A stretch of DNA of 64,000 nt, from positions 13,281,518 through 13,345,517 of the forward strand of contig OZ025215.1 of the NCBI GenBank assembly GCA_964019055.1, in the 5' to 3' direction. Position numbers and translations under genes: made by a program. Below, one piece after another: positions 35,401-51,424 of this stretch; the stretch's first letter is position 1, and every line of letters begins with the position of its first letter. The notes beneath the pieces were generated by a model. It made no database searches. It saw nothing but the letters and a program-made list of their open reading frames with translations, and was not told where the DNA came from. The stretch comes from Anthopleura xanthogrammica. Its lineage: Eukaryota > Cnidaria > Anthozoa > Actiniaria > Actiniidae.

Positions 35401-38174
35401 ATACATTTATTTGCAGGACATATTTGTTTGTAGTGATTGGGGTTATTCTCATTGGACACACTTAGGCAAAACAAAGAAGATTTAAGTGATTTTTCAAATG
35501 GCTGGTATTCTCATAACATTTCTTCTATGTTTATTTATTCAACATTTGCAATGAAAATGTGCAATACTTTGTATTTTCCTTTTTAGGAGGAGTATGGACA
35601 CTTAGCTTTGCTTTCATTATTTGATGTTGTTGATGACACAGTTCTTGTCAAAAAGATCATTTTTCCTGTAAGTCGACATGAAACGTTTTGCATTTATTCT
35701 TTTATCTCATCCTTAGTAAACTGCATCTTGTTAGCAGGGGAAGCATTTTGATGTATCTGCATGTTGCATACCTATGTTTGTTTGAGGTTACAATGTTGAT
35801 TACTGTTGATTGTTCTGTATCAGGAAATGGTTGCCAGTCTCAAGGAATTGGCTATGGATACATATGGCCGCAAAGTTTTACTTTACATTTTAATGCCACG
35901 AGCACCAACACACTTCCATCCAGATATTGTGAAGTTGCTTCAGAAAGGAGATGACAACCCTCACAGGTAAACGGAATTGTGTTAGACAAGTATTAACTCT
36001 ACAGACTAAAGAGCTTATTATAATCATCTTTATTGCAGTAAGAAGGATATAGTTCAAAGAAGAAAAGAGCTTCTTGATGGCATATCACCAGGATTACTGG
36101 AGCTTGTAAAGGATCATGGTGAAGAGCTAATGTTTGATAAAGGTGGCTGTCAACTGATTTTGGCTATACTGCTCAAGTGCTCAGGTATGAATATTATTGA
36201 TGATCAAGCTGCAAGGAAAGGGCAAAAGTTTGGCACTACTTTAGTTTCATATTTTACAGTGTTTTGTAAGCCATTTAACATCATAAGCATATATTTTTAA
36301 GGTGATTTAGTTCCAGCAATGAAAGCCATTGCCAAAGCTGCCAGTAAACCAGTAGAAACATCGACAGATGAAGAGGTGGGTTGAACACTCACAATCCTAA
36401 CCCACAACCCTAACCCACAATCCTAACCCACAATCCTAACCACCCACAACCTTAATCCACAATCCTAACCCACAATCCTAACCCACAACCCTAACCCACA
36501 ATCCTAACCCACAACCCTAACCCACAATCCTAACCCACAACCCTAACCCACGATCCTAACCCACAATCCTGACTCACAAGCCTAACCCACAACCCTAACC
36601 CACAACCCTATTCGTTTCCTTGGAGCCTGTTTAAAAGTACTATCATGACATCACATCATTGTTTCAGGATCACCTAGTGAAGAGTGCAAGTGGACATTTT
36701 GCTCTCAAGAGGCTTATTTTACAGGATAAAGATCGTATGGACATAAGCAATGAAGGTGTATATTGATTTCATTTCTTGCATATAGCCATACTGTACATAT
36801 TTTTACTGTCAAAAATTAACCAAATTACTCTGTCTTTTTCAGGTCAAACATTCTTTTCACAGCATCTCTTAGAGACTGTGGAACCAGACTCTTTATTTGA
36901 CTGGTGTAAAATTAATCGTGGAGCTTTTGTCGTAACAAGGTATGTCCAACCTCTCCTTACTTGTTTCAATCACACTCTTAGGACATAATAGACCTAATTC
37001 ATCTTGGTGTAATGTTAACCCATTTCAAACTACATGTCATTCTCAAGGGTAGCATTTCTTTGCTTAACGGTTAAGCATGAGAAGACACATGAATATGGAT
37101 ACAACTCAAACAAATTGAAGAATCTTACTACCGAAATCACTCAACTGTACATAATCACCTCCAAAATAATGATCGATCGCATTTTGAATTTCAGTTAACT
37201 CGCTTGACCATTTGGAAAGCTCCAAATGGTCATGTGACATTCAAATAGGTCTCCATGATCAGAACTGAGCTAGCCGGAGTATCAGGCTCTTGGAGGGTAA
37301 GGAGGGGAGAGAGAGGAAGGAGAGCCTGACACAAATGCTTATCGCAAGCCCTTCCACCCCTTAGAACCAGTCCCTGGGCATTTTGAAATATCAGCCAATG
37401 AAAATCACTTCCAGTTATCATGCTGTCATGTCAGGCTGTGCGCATTTCTCCAACATCATGGCTCGTTTGTGTTTTCAGAACTGGGTAACTTATATTCGAT
37501 TTTATACGGGATATCTTACTACTGATCAAACTACCATACAAGTTGTCTTAACGTTTTCATGTAGACTGTTGTATGTGACGGTTCATTAACCAGTTGATAT
37601 TTTCCATATTTTTAAGCAATTCAAATTTTTTTTTGGCACTGTATAGTGTAGTACAAATGTTGTTTTCTTTTTGCCAATACGAGAGTACCCCATAGCGCCC
37701 CACGTTATACCTCAGTTTTCTGGATTTGAAAACTATGCTCTTGTAGTCCGATTTTCGCCGAATAGTCATTTGAACTGTCACTGGCTGCAACTCATAAAAG
37801 CTACCCATGCAGTCTTGGTTGAAAACAATAACATCTAATTGAAACTTTGCTATCTTTTTAAATTTAAGCTACACATCTAATAATGTTGTGGTAGTATTCT
37901 CTAGGGAATATTGGTGTGGTCTGAAAATGGTAAATATTGCACCAAGACAAATAAGGTCTATTTAGTTATCAACAAAGTTCTTCATTATTTAGAGTACTCA
38001 ATTCTGATAGATTGGCACTGTTTTTTATAACCACTATTTTTTTCCAGTTTGCTTGAGAGCCCTGTACCAGGAGTTGCTGATAGAGTTAAGACCATTCTAA
38101 AACCAAGACTGAAAAAGTTAGAAAAATACAAAAGCAAAGGAGTAGAGATTATCTTGAAGATATTACACAAGTAA
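32422..38174 (+). CDS. PUM3: Pumilio homolog 3 (PUF-A/Puf6 family)
   Basis: Eighteen exons: 32422-32444, 32595-33047, 33807-33882, 33978-34071, 34325-34391, 34480-34549, 34655-34759, 34852-34955, 35031-35106, 35173-35271, 35345-35398, 35587-35667, 35824-35966, 36039-36184, 36302-36375, 36668-36755, 36843-36939 and 38048-38174. Phases agree throughout, giving 658 aa (human 648). Exon 2 encodes a long Lys-rich nucleolar-targeting region (KKKKFVKN, KKKTPLPKKK). From exon 3 on come the atypical PUF repeats: DTGRVMQCCVKYGNSEQR, KYSKFFVKKMLKYG, LVLILHTHDGARVAMQCLW, DTYGRKVLLYIL and SGHFALKRLIL. Family members bind nucleic acid with little sequence specificity and act in 60S ribosome biogenesis. A poly(A) signal AATAAA lies near 38189. 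Intron 2 carries two decayed copies of the exon 2 end and a Penelope remnant; intron 15 a telomere-like minisatellite. Confidence 0.95.
33001..33310 (+). repeat. 109-bp tandem triplication spanning the PUM3 exon 2 donor
   Basis: The last 47 bases of exon 2, its GTTTGT donor and about 60 bases of intron are repeated twice more in exact register: TATAACCTGATCCACTCCAT starts at 33001, 33110 and 33219. The copies differ by a few bases, and copy 3 lacks one T (CAGCATATG). Each extra copy has an acceptor-like TTGTAG before it and the same donor after it, but splicing it in would give a stop or a frameshift. Confidence 0.85.
33400..33730 (-). mobile_element. 3' end of a Penelope-like element (endonuclease C-terminus plus terminal repeat)
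   Basis: The minus strand encodes HFNLPNHSLSDFIVFGLSSV then SGNNDCRKTKEMRLIH, matching my memory of the last residues of GIY-YIG endonuclease-bearing Penelope-like retroelements. It is followed by the terminal sequence ending GATCTTTCTTATTTTTTACG-like (positions about 33500-33400). The 5' part (reverse transcriptase) is absent. It lies in PUM3 intron 2. Confidence 0.6.
36380..36612. repeat. 13-bp telomere-like minisatellite in PUM3 intron 15
   Basis: About 17 copies of CTAACCCACAAYC. Each contains CCTAACCC, close to the CCCTAA telomere word, but the unit is 13 bp and not 6. Confidence 0.85.
37020..38040. other. Long last intron of PUM3
   Basis: One kilobase with no exon signal. A short inverted word pair (TATCAGGCTCT and AGAGCCTGACA, 37280-37332) beside an A/G-rich run may mark a small repeat. 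Otherwise nothing is recognised. Confidence 0.3.
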
Positions 38175-38587
38175 AACAACCGTTTTGAATAAAACAACAA
38201 CAAAATTTAAGGTTCACAATAAAGAATTCAAAAGCGTTAAGCAATTGTTGTGTGATGTTATGAACTACTACTGTACCTTTAATACCAATGATATCAAATA
38301 CTCATCAAATACACTAAACTTACTTTATTTTCTGATTGTTTATTTATGACAAGTCTATTATTTGTTGTAAGTTGTTAAAATATCTTCTCATCACTTTTGG
38401 GTTGTCTTTCCCAGTGAGCAGAGTCTATGTTTCTCCCTCAACTATACTAATGGGAAAATACGCTGTGCTAGACATGTGGCAATTAGTTCTAAAATTGGTT
38501 TATTACAAATAGTTAGTGTTTCTTTTTGCATCAAAGTAACATTTAGTTTCTGGAATTGTCAATGGAGTGCTATTCCCACTGTTTGTC

Positions 38588-42983
<4,396 letters not shown>

Positions 42984-43171
42984 TACTATCCTTTGTTCAT
43001 AACACTCTATCACATGCCTGTCACAAGTACTAGGAGTAGTCCTAGGAGTACTAAGGAGTACTAGTCTTTCTCCGCAAGGCGTTCTTTACGATAGGGACTG
43101 GGCAGGAAACTTGACTTCTTCCCAACCCTCCCCTCCCTCAAGGGTAATGTTTGCTCCCAGTAAAATCCAAG
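42984..43171. promoter_or_regulatory. Bidirectional promoter between PLD3 and NKAPD1
   Basis: The start codons of the two divergent genes are 188 bp apart. It contains a CTAGGAGTA-type short tandem (43027-43062) and no TATA box. The NKAPD1 ATG lies in CAAGATGGCGGT (43168-43179), a TISU/YY1-like word. Confidence 0.6.
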
Positions 43172-46100
43172 ATGGCGGTCGCACGTAAATTTATCGATAA
43201 AAAGTTACTTCACAATGTCATACGAAACACTGATGCTCACAATAAGGTAAATCAATAGATCTAAACTAATATCCATTATCAAATAACAAACCTTGATTTT
43301 AGTTTCTATAGCTCTTAATAATTTCGCTGATGATTGTGAAAATCGATATGGAGTCTTGTGTTTAGCTCATAAAACACATGATTTAAGACTTACTAGTAAC
43401 TTTTCAAGTTTAGCTTTCATAACGGGGTTTTTGTTTCAAGATAGAAGAAGAGAAGGTCATGTGGAGACTTCATCGAGTAAAAAGTAATCGAGATGATTCC
43501 ACCAGGCACAAGGATACACGGTACTCTCTTGTTTTTGTATAAGCTTACCTACTGTAACACGGTTTTCTTTATTATTTATTGTTCATTATAGCTTATTGCC
43601 TCCATTCGAAGTATTTAATTCTTAAAAATACTTAAAATAATCACGATATTAGGTAGTAAAGTGCCATGCATTCTTATGAGTAAGTCAGTGTGTGTACGTG
43701 ATAATGGTGCACGTACTTTAGCATTTCGGCAGGTATAAAATGCAGACCAGAAAAATGTGGACAGGTAAAATGCAGACCAGTAAAACGCAGACTGGTAAAA
43801 TGAAGACTGGTAAATAAAATACAATACAAAGATTAATCAACGTACATATAGGATATTACATGGTCGCGCGGAGATACGAATTTTATCTTCGAATGTTGAT
43901 ATGATCTCTCACGAGTGAGCGCAGCGAACGAGTGAGAGATAGTATCAGCACGAGAAGATAAAATTCGTATCTCCAAGTGGCCATGTAATGTTCTGTTTGT
44001 TATATGAAATCTTCAATGAAAAATAATGGAGAATTTGAGGCTTGCTGAGCAAAAAGTCGAAATTTGACACCACCAGTGTTGATATAAATCGTATCCCCAC
44101 TGGCCACTGGTGGGAGTGGGGATATCAATTTTATCATTTTGATGTCACTCAATATCACACTCTATTTCATATAATAAAATCTTGTATCTAAAGGGTTCGA
44201 CGAAATGAGCTATTGTACGCCGGCGAGCAACATACACGCTTGGCAAAACTAAATCAATTTCTCTTACCTTACCTGATAATTTTTCACCGTAAATTTCTAT
44301 AAACATTGGGTCTCAAGGTCCTTACATGTACGTACAGATTTTAATAGTGTCTTGAAAGAAACTTAGCCTTTCGCCGGAACTTAATATCAGTTTCGAGTCA
44401 TGGAGTGATCAACAAAAAACGCTGACAAATCGTTTTGCTTGTTTCAAAGCTAGCGTTGACTCCAAAATGGTCGAGTTAATGTTCGATAATTTATAAAGAT
44501 ACTTTATTAAAGACTAAATATCGTAATTTCATACCGCTTTCTGAGAATGATAGATGATAGACTCTATGAAGGATAAACACATCACAAGGTGATACGTAGA
44601 AAGGTCAAACACATCACAATACAATACAGTGTGTAGCGTCAAGTAATCACAGTTTAACGGCCAGTCTGCATTTAATACTTTAGGTAGCCTCAGGGATAAA
44701 ATGCTAGCCTCCTGCGCAGCCGCTGTGAGGCACTTCCGGTTCCCCCTCATTCCCCCACTAGCGTCTGCTCCAACTGGAACAACATTCCTTTCTATGAATT
44801 TGACCAATCAGAGAGAGCCCCACAAAAGCTTGTGGGTACGACCTTGACCTTGGCCGTCTTTCCCTAGAGAATGAACGTATGGATGACTATTATAGCAAAG
44901 TAACGCAGGATTTTTGTATAAATAAGTTCAAAATTCATCAGAAAAAAGTCATTGATGCCGTACTTTTAGAAAATAAAGACGTTTTTGAGGGCGTTTTGGT
45001 GAATCTTTCCTACTTGATGATATTGATTATCCTCGTCATTGAAATACTAATCATGCTCGTTTAAAAGTATTAAAATTACTGAGCTACAATGTACAAGTAA
45101 ATAAACCCTACAGGCTGTCTCTCTTCTACTATTCCTTGGTCCATCACAATATAATGTAGGACTAAATGTTAATATATTTGAACTTTTCACGAGTACTTTT
45201 ATGAATACTAAACACACCGCATTCCGAGAAGTCTACTCTCGTTTACAGAGTTTAAATCACTAATTCCTTCGGTTAGAGTTAAATCACTAAACCAGTGAAT
45301 TAGATATTAGACTAATACACTTTAGTAGACCCTAATTTCATTGTATATTTGACAATCTAGCAATTATTATCTCACAGGTTTAGCGACTTCACTAACACTA
45401 TAAACAGCAACGGCTACTCAAAATAGAAAATTTGCATATCACCTAGCGATTTGATTGGCTAATAGAAAACAATGTAGAAAGGAATGTTGTTCCAGTTGGA
45501 GCAGACGCTAGTGGGGGAATGACAGGAACCCGAAGCGCCTCACAGCGGCTGCGCAGGAGGCTATAAAATGCAGACTGGCTACATTTCGTGAGTTTATACC
45601 TCTTTTCTGGCATTGATAGATCCTATAAAGGCGAAATTTAAACACATCACAAAATAAGATATCTGCATTTTATACCTGCCGTTTAGTATTTGAATACCCA
45701 GCATGTGTTGTTGAGCAAAGGTGTCAGTTTAACATTTTTGTGTGCATTCTTGGATTGAGAGATGACCAAGCCAAATTACCATGGTTACTTACTTAACAAG
45801 TGTGACTGGATTTGTATTTATTTTGTTTAACAGAAGAAGTTCACCAAGAAACAATGCATGCCCAGAGAGAACTAGCAGTAAATACTGGATGAAAGAGTTA
45901 ACAAATTATGAAAGTTCTTTGTCTGATAGGTAAGTCTTATGTAACTAAACAGGTTCACAAGCTTTGGAAAAATTCATCATTAAATGTTATGGTGTTTGTG
46001 TGTTTGAAGGTGGGGACATAATGGATACAAAGAACTTTATCCTGAAGAATTTGAAGATCAAGCAAAAGACAGCAGTAGTGATGAAGATGATGGGGAGAGA

Positions 46101-46903
46101 CGAAGAAAAAGAAAAAAAGACAAAAAGTAAAAGTCAAAAAACAACACTATATTACACTCGATTGCAGAAACATTGTGGTATACATTTATGCATATACACA
46201 TCTACCTAATGAGATGAAAAAATATGATCATGCATGTTGAAAGTTATCAAAACACATCTATGCCTTGCTTTGATGGATATTAATAAATTATATTTATTTA
46301 TATATTATCACTTTTTAGGCTTAAAAACTCAAATCATATATTTCATGTTCTTTATTGATAAAACATCTTGAAAAATATTATTTTGTAAGATATGCATCAA
46401 TTGGTAAAAAGTTATTAATTTTTTAAAGTTTTTGCATCTAATTAGGTATTTGTATATATGTATAAATGTATACTACAACGTTTCTGCAATCGAGTGTGTC
46501 ATTTTTCAACAAACATTTGTTACCAAGTTGTTCTAGAATACCTAATGAGGCTTTTTAACATGTTTGCAGTTGATTTGCTCCTTGTTTACTGTTTATTTTT
46601 CAACAAAAATAGCACAAACATCAAACATATATGTATATATATCGCAAAAATGTCCAAGTTTTAGGAATTCTGCAAAAATTCAATATATCGAGTGCATTAT
46701 GGGTAATTTCTAAAAGAAAATCGCTTAAATAAGGGTTAATATTACACTTTTTCGAAAGAATACTATATTATAGTGCTGTCTAAGTGTTGCTTAGCATTTG
46801 GTTTAACATTCCAGCTAGAAAATAAAAGAATTAGAGGATATGAATATTTGTATATATTGATATATTGATATATTTGAATTTGCAGAATTTTTGCAAACCG
46901 CTG

Positions 46904-46934
<31 letters not shown>

Positions 46935-47085
46935 TGTAGATAGATCAAAGACAAGACATCACTTTTGCTGTTACTCGGAGTAACAGCAAAAATGATGTCT
47001 TGTCTTTGATCTATCTACAATCAATAATCTATAACGCTCTACATTTCAATGTATTGAGCACTTTACCGTCAGAATAGACACATCC

Positions 47086-47123
<38 letters not shown>

Positions 47124-47969
47124 CTTTTTGCAAAAATTATGGCCGGTTCAAGTATATATACAAGTATATCAAAAGTATATCAGAAATTATGGGATATCAT
47201 CGCTGATATTTTTTTCGTGTTGCCTATCATTAGGGCTTTCTGAAAAAAATATCAGGAATGATATCCCATAATTTCTGATATACTTTTGATATACTTGTAT
47301 ATACCTGAACCGGCCATAATTTTTGCAAAAGGCTGTATATATATAAACATATGGTGGTGAAATATTTCTTATGCTTTGTACCCCAGGACTTTTGTTAAGA
47401 AAATACTGAAAGCACCCATCCCTTGGTAGTTTTTTAATACTAAATAAGATTTGCCAGTTAGCCATTTCTGACTTAGATCAACCCAGAGGCTGTTTCAACC
47501 CAGCTAGAGGCTGTTTCAGGGTTTTTATAAAACTTGAAGTTTTTATTCTTCATCTGATATCTTCTCTTTTGTTTGCCCTCTATAATGAATCATTAACGAG
47601 ATTCTTTCGTAAAGTACTTGGCTATGCTCCTAAAATGATAACTTGTGTTTGACTTTTAAAGTCATATCTCTTTTGTTCATAGGTCTATTGATATTTGCTT
47701 GTATAGTAGTCAGTAACGTAATCTATTTTATTTTCTTTCAAAGGGGCAGTAAAAGGATAAAGGACAAGAAAACGAAATCCAGATCCTCAGATAAAATGCG
47801 CAAAAAAAGAACATATAGAAAAGACTTTCCGAGACTGGAAGATAAAAGTCATAAAGCATCCACAAGAACAAAGAAATCAAGAGATAGTGCGCCGTCAAAG
47901 AAACGAAAGATATCAGTCCATGAAATAAAGGGAGAGGATGTGAAACGACGGAAAAAGGGACATGAATGA
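43172..47969 (+). CDS. NKAPD1: NKAP domain containing 1 (C11orf57) ortholog
   Basis: Five exons: 43172-43246, 43441-43520, 45834-45929, 46010-46126 and 47744-47969, giving 197 aa. The start MAVARKFIDKKLLHNVIRNT plus DAHNKIEEEKVMW matches the human N-terminus ([22 protein letters not shown]). The middle has SSKYWMKELTNYESSLSDRW and GHNGYKELYPEEFEDQ (human WGHSGYKELYPEEFETD). The rest is a Lys/Arg/Ser-rich basic tail, as in human, suggesting a nuclear protein. The biochemical function is unknown in any species to my knowledge. The human protein is near 290 aa, so the tail is shorter here. The donor after exon 2 (CG|GTACTC) is weak. Intron 2 (2.3 kb) is full of palindromic elements. It is head to head with PLD3. 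Confidence 0.9.
43855..43989. mobile_element. Palindromic repeat in NKAPD1 intron 2
   Basis: ATTACATGG plus GAGATACGAATTTTATCTTC pairs with GAAGATAAAATTCGTATCTC plus CCATGTAAT. The loop itself holds ATCTCTCACGAGTGAG/GAGTGAGAGAT. A looser relative (ATCCCCACTGG / CCACTGGTGGG) follows at 44060-44165. Confidence 0.6.
44658..45582. mobile_element. Inverted-repeat element with a possible helicase-like fragment
   Basis: Arms 44705-44793 and 45476-45562 are near-perfect inverted copies (TAGCCTCCTGCGCAGCCGCT, then CACTAGCGTCTGCTCCAACT). The pairing extends outward to CCAGTCTGCATTT on both sides, with an extra 20-odd bases in the left arm. Between the arms, 44879-45064 encodes MDDYYSKVTQDFCINKFKIH, then QKKVIDAVLLENKDVF. 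That is weakly like the segment before the P loop of RecQ-type helicases, but no GKT motif follows. It is probably a non-autonomous transposon carrying a gene scrap. Confidence 0.45.
46934..47020. repeat. Near-perfect palindrome at a TA repeat
   Basis: TTGTAGATAGATCAAAGACA then AGACATCACTTTTGCTGTTACTC is followed immediately by its inverse. The arms are about 43 bp with almost no loop. A (TA)n run lies on its left, in NKAPD1 intron 4. Confidence 0.75.
47121..47336. mobile_element. Palindromic element inserted in a (TA)n run
   Basis: The left arm CAGCTTTTTGCAAAAATTAT then GGCCGGTTCA mirrors the right arm TGAACCGGCCATAATTTTTG then CAAAAGGCTG. The inner arms (TATCAAAAGTATATCAGAAA and its inverse) reach a 30-bp centre. 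(TA)n lies on both sides, suggesting a TA-targeting insertion. Confidence 0.65.
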
Positions 47970-48567
47970 CTATCGTAGTGAATATTTATCGTAGTGATTA
48001 TTTGACTATTACACATTTTAGTGATTTCACTCTAAGATTTGAAGTAGTTTTTAATTCGTGGATACGCGAAGCGTAGAAACGAAGTTATTGTGAGGGGTCT
48101 GAATATGCAAATGTGTCACTCACTACTCACTCACTCACTCGCTCACTCAATCTCGCTCACTCACTCACTATATCGTTATCAGATCGTCTTACGTCATCTG
48201 TTACAATGGTAATATTCTCCAAGTCTTCTCGAACCTCTATTGTACAAGACGTACTAGAATTTAAAATGTTTTTAATAAAGGGGGACTTTGAACCCAAAAG
48301 GAACACTTTGGTGAGAAATAATAAAGAGTATATAGGATTGGCGAGTGGGCGAACTCTTGCACAGGCAACCCAGTGAACGCTCCAAGAGCATCCAGTTGGG
48401 TGAACGCCCCTCAAAAGGGTCATGTTACAGTGGTTGCGTGACTGGGGATTAGATGTAATTCAAGATATTGCAGAGATAAGACAATGGCTAATTTCGCATA
48501 CAATTATCTCTACATATGTGAAAATAATTATGCAATTAACCTGCTCTGATATAATATATAAGACGAA
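47970..48567. other. NKAPD1 3' flank
   Basis: Non-coding. A (CTCA)n-like low-complexity stretch lies at 48116-48168. No AATAAA was found near the stop. Confidence 0.4.
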
Positions 48568-48885
48568 TTTAGCCGTTGTTTAATGGCTAAAAATCGTCTA
48601 GGTAATAATAGTCACCTCATATTTAGCCGTTGTTTAATGGCTAAAAATCGTCTAGGTAATAATAGTCACCTCATATTTAGCCGTTGTTTAATGGCTAAAA
48701 ATCGTCTCAGTAATAATAGTCACCTCATATTTAGCCGTTGTTTAATGGCTAAAAATCGTCTCAGTTATAATAGTCACCTCATATTTAGCCGTTGTTTAAT
48801 GGCTAAAAACCGTCTAGGTAATAATAGTCACCTCATATTTAGCCGTTGTTTAATGGCTAAAAATCGTCTAGGTAATAATAGGTAC
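48568..48885. repeat. 54-bp tandem repeat, six copies, with an open frame
   Basis: Units start at 48568, 48622, 48676, 48730, 48784 and 48838, an exact 54-bp period. Each has the imperfect palindrome TTAGCCGTTGTTTAATGGCT and then AAAAATCGTC. The frame from 48583 encodes 18-aa units MAKNRLGNNSHLIFSRCL and continues 50 codons past the array to a stop at 49041, ending RICEEYLLISQCK. No homolog is recognised. It may be a tandem array with a chance ORF or a small lineage-specific gene. Confidence 0.75.
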
Positions 48886-49080
48886 CGAGTTGCCTTTGAA
48901 CGAGAATCAAATGCCGCCTATAAACTATCGAGAATTTGCTCCAGAAACAATCACTCAATTACAGACCTGAATGAAGACAAGTTGAACAACATTTCTAAAC
49001 GAATTTGTGAAGAATATCTGCTAATTTCACAGTGTAAATAGTTTGAAGTAAATAGATTCATTGTAGACAAACTTACGGTA

Positions 49081-49946
49081 ATATCACAAGGCAAAAGGCT
49101 TAAAATAGACAAGCGGTTTCAAGAGCTACATCTAGTTCGGTCACACCTCATTTTCGCCTTGTCGTATCCACGAGTTTGCCCTGGTTTGCCATAGGGCACT
49201 TATAAAACTCATGAATATATAATTAATGAGGAAAACACAATAGAAATCATTGTCCGTGGAGGAGGTTGTATGTCTGATACAAAATCGTCCTGATTTGCAT
49301 AAACTTTAACTCCAATTTTCTCAGTCGAATTCAATTTTATCTTTAAAATTTTAGTAGAACATGAATGTATACACCTAGACGTTTCATAAGTAGTTCAATA
49401 AGCTCGTAGATCGTTTTTCATCAGGTCTAAAACCACTCGGCTACGCCTCGTGGTTTTTTAAAAAACCTGATAAAACACTCCTACTCGTTTATTAAACAGT
49501 ACTTAAGTACATGTTCTATTAACATGTTTTGGCAGCCGGTGACAAATGCTTGTTATAGTCTATTGTATTTAACAATAATTACTTGCATTACTTTGTTTTC
49601 TGATGTTCCATTGCATTGTTTATCGTATCGCCGTATACACCCTTATCATACTCGCAGATATAATTATATTATAACGGTACGCCGGGTCAGTCTTGTTGCT
49701 GGGCAAAAAATTGTAAAAAGTACTCCACTATGGATGCCTTTACGTGTTCTCCCCTTTTTGGGGGTGGGGGCCAATCACGGCCCTGTATTTGACAGCTTAA
49801 TGGAAATAACACTGACCAGTCTTGCGCCATAATGATAAGCTATTTTGTTGTAATTCTCGTAAAATGATTTAATACAAACGTGTAAGAAACTCAAACATGT
49901 TTCTATATTTAAGTTATCATCGTATTCACAAAGAATGCACGACAGC
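49081..49946. repeat. Copy A of a dispersed repeat (direct repeat of 54169-54677)
   Basis: 49081-49199 matches 54169-54277 (ATCACAAGGCAAAA, GACAAGCGGTTT, TTCGGTCACA). 49512-49946 matches 54278-54677 (TTAACATGTTTTGGCAGCCG, ATTATAACGGTACGCCGGGT, TGCACGACAGC). Copy A has 312 extra bases between the two blocks (49200-49511). It is then broken by the hAT-like and foldback elements that follow. Confidence 0.8.
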
Positions 49947-51009
49947 AGAGGAGGAGTGAATAGTATCCCACAGTGCATTTCGAAAGCAAGTATATTATCG
50001 ATTTTCTTCGCACGTTGATCATTATGTTCAAGTCAGCGAAGCGAAGATATTTTATTTAGTAAAATAAAACCATTGAAAATATTACAAGTTTAGCTTGCTG
50101 TGTTTTTAACAGCTTTTAAAACAGAGAGATACATTTGGATGTCCGCCACTCAAGGTCAAAGCCGGTTGACCTCGTAATAAGAAATTTAATTCCGATTCAA
50201 GTCATGTTGGATTGAGCTTGGTCTATTTTGAAACACAAAACGAAAGTCTATGTTACGAACAGAGTTTAAAACAATTAAATAAATAACCATATTGGTTCTA
50301 CACTTAGAAATGGAAAGAGTCGATTGCGATCAACGTGAACTGAGAACGCTTCGAGTGACAATGGCTCAGATACCAGAGTTGGCAAGGTCTAACACATGAA
50401 AAGTAGTCAAACATAATGCATCATTTCTTAGTGAAAACGTGGGTCGATTTGGGTCGGACTAGGTTCATTTTAAAGCTAAGATAAGATACTAAGTAGGAGG
50501 CAAATAATATGCGAGATCGACCCTCAAATTATTACTGCGATTCTCAATATTCTGCGAACTCAGACATTTCAATGGCTTGTTGTGAAATTGGTTTTTCGCT
50601 GCCGTCAATCAAAACTAATCAGTCGGTACCTTTTATATTTTTGACTGGCGGCAGTGAAAAACCAAATTCCAACGGGCAACTAGCAACTACCAAGTTCGCA
50701 GAATATTGAGAATCGCAGTAAGTTAAGCACAGAGAAATACCAACCAAATTATCAAGAACAAAAAATCTCCCGACACTGGAGAAAATGTCAAATCATACGT
50801 TCCAAACTCATCTAATCAAGCCTAAAATTACAGATACGATCAATTATTATCTCTAGATCTTGCCCAATAATATAGAAAAGTAGAAACATTCCTCGTTGCT
50901 AGATTTAAATCATTTTTTTCGCGTTGGTGTTAGTCAAGACAACGAATTTCCGCCATATTGAAAATGTATCTTCGCAAAGCACTGTGGGATACTATTCACT
51001 CCTCCTCTG
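49946..51009. mobile_element. hAT-like non-autonomous DNA transposon
   Basis: Terminal inverted repeats CAGAGGAGGAGTGAATAGTA, continuing TCCCACAGTGC, lie at both ends, flanked by CGACAG on each side (49940-49945, 51010-51015). The uninterrupted sequence GCACGACAGCAAGATTATA at 54669-54687 is the empty site. The CAGAGG tip is hAT-like, but the visible duplication is 6 bp where hAT expects 8. A large inner hairpin lies at about 50531-50720 (ATTCTCAATATTCTGCGAAC and inverse). There is no transposase. Confidence 0.7.
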
Positions 51010-51161
51010 CGACAGCAAGATTATAACCAGAGTGAAGCTGGTGTCAGATTTTTGAGTCAGATTTTTGAGTCAGATTTTTGGATCTATTGTCAGATTTTTT
51101 CCGGGGGGCGTTACATCAGTTGATTTACAAAGTGCTCTGTATTCTTAGCAATGTCTCGAAT

Positions 51162-51344
51162 CTAGATAAAACCTTTACAACGCTTTAGATATAAGACAGT
51201 CCTTGAAAATGGTGGTCTTTGGACATCGAAGCAAACACTTAAAAGAAAACAAAGTGCGGTTTCAGATTTTTTTGGAGCTGTGTTATCTACTATTATGATC
51301 AACGGGACTTCGTGACACGAATACTTTAGTAGTACTGCTTCCAA
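51162..51344 (-). other. Mirrored ORF in the left arm of the foldback element
   Basis: This encodes MEAVLLKYSCHEVPLIIIVD, then NTAPKKSETALCFLLSVCFD, 60 aa. The right arm holds the same reading frame with a few substitutions. It shows no known domain. It is listed because both arms keep it open. Confidence 0.35.
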
Positions 51345-51424
51345 ATATCAGGTTACAGCTTTTTTAATTCAACATAAATATACTTTGAACTATCTATAGT
51401 GAGAAAGAAATAACTATGTACACG

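Noticed and set aside
36380..36612. Interstitial telomere
   Set aside because: The unit is 13 bp with CCTAACCC inside, not a TTAGGG array, and it sits within a PUM3 intron.
50509..50709. 66-aa ORF in the hAT-like element
   Set aside because: It spans a large hairpin, so both halves are reverse complements of each other; coding is unlikely.
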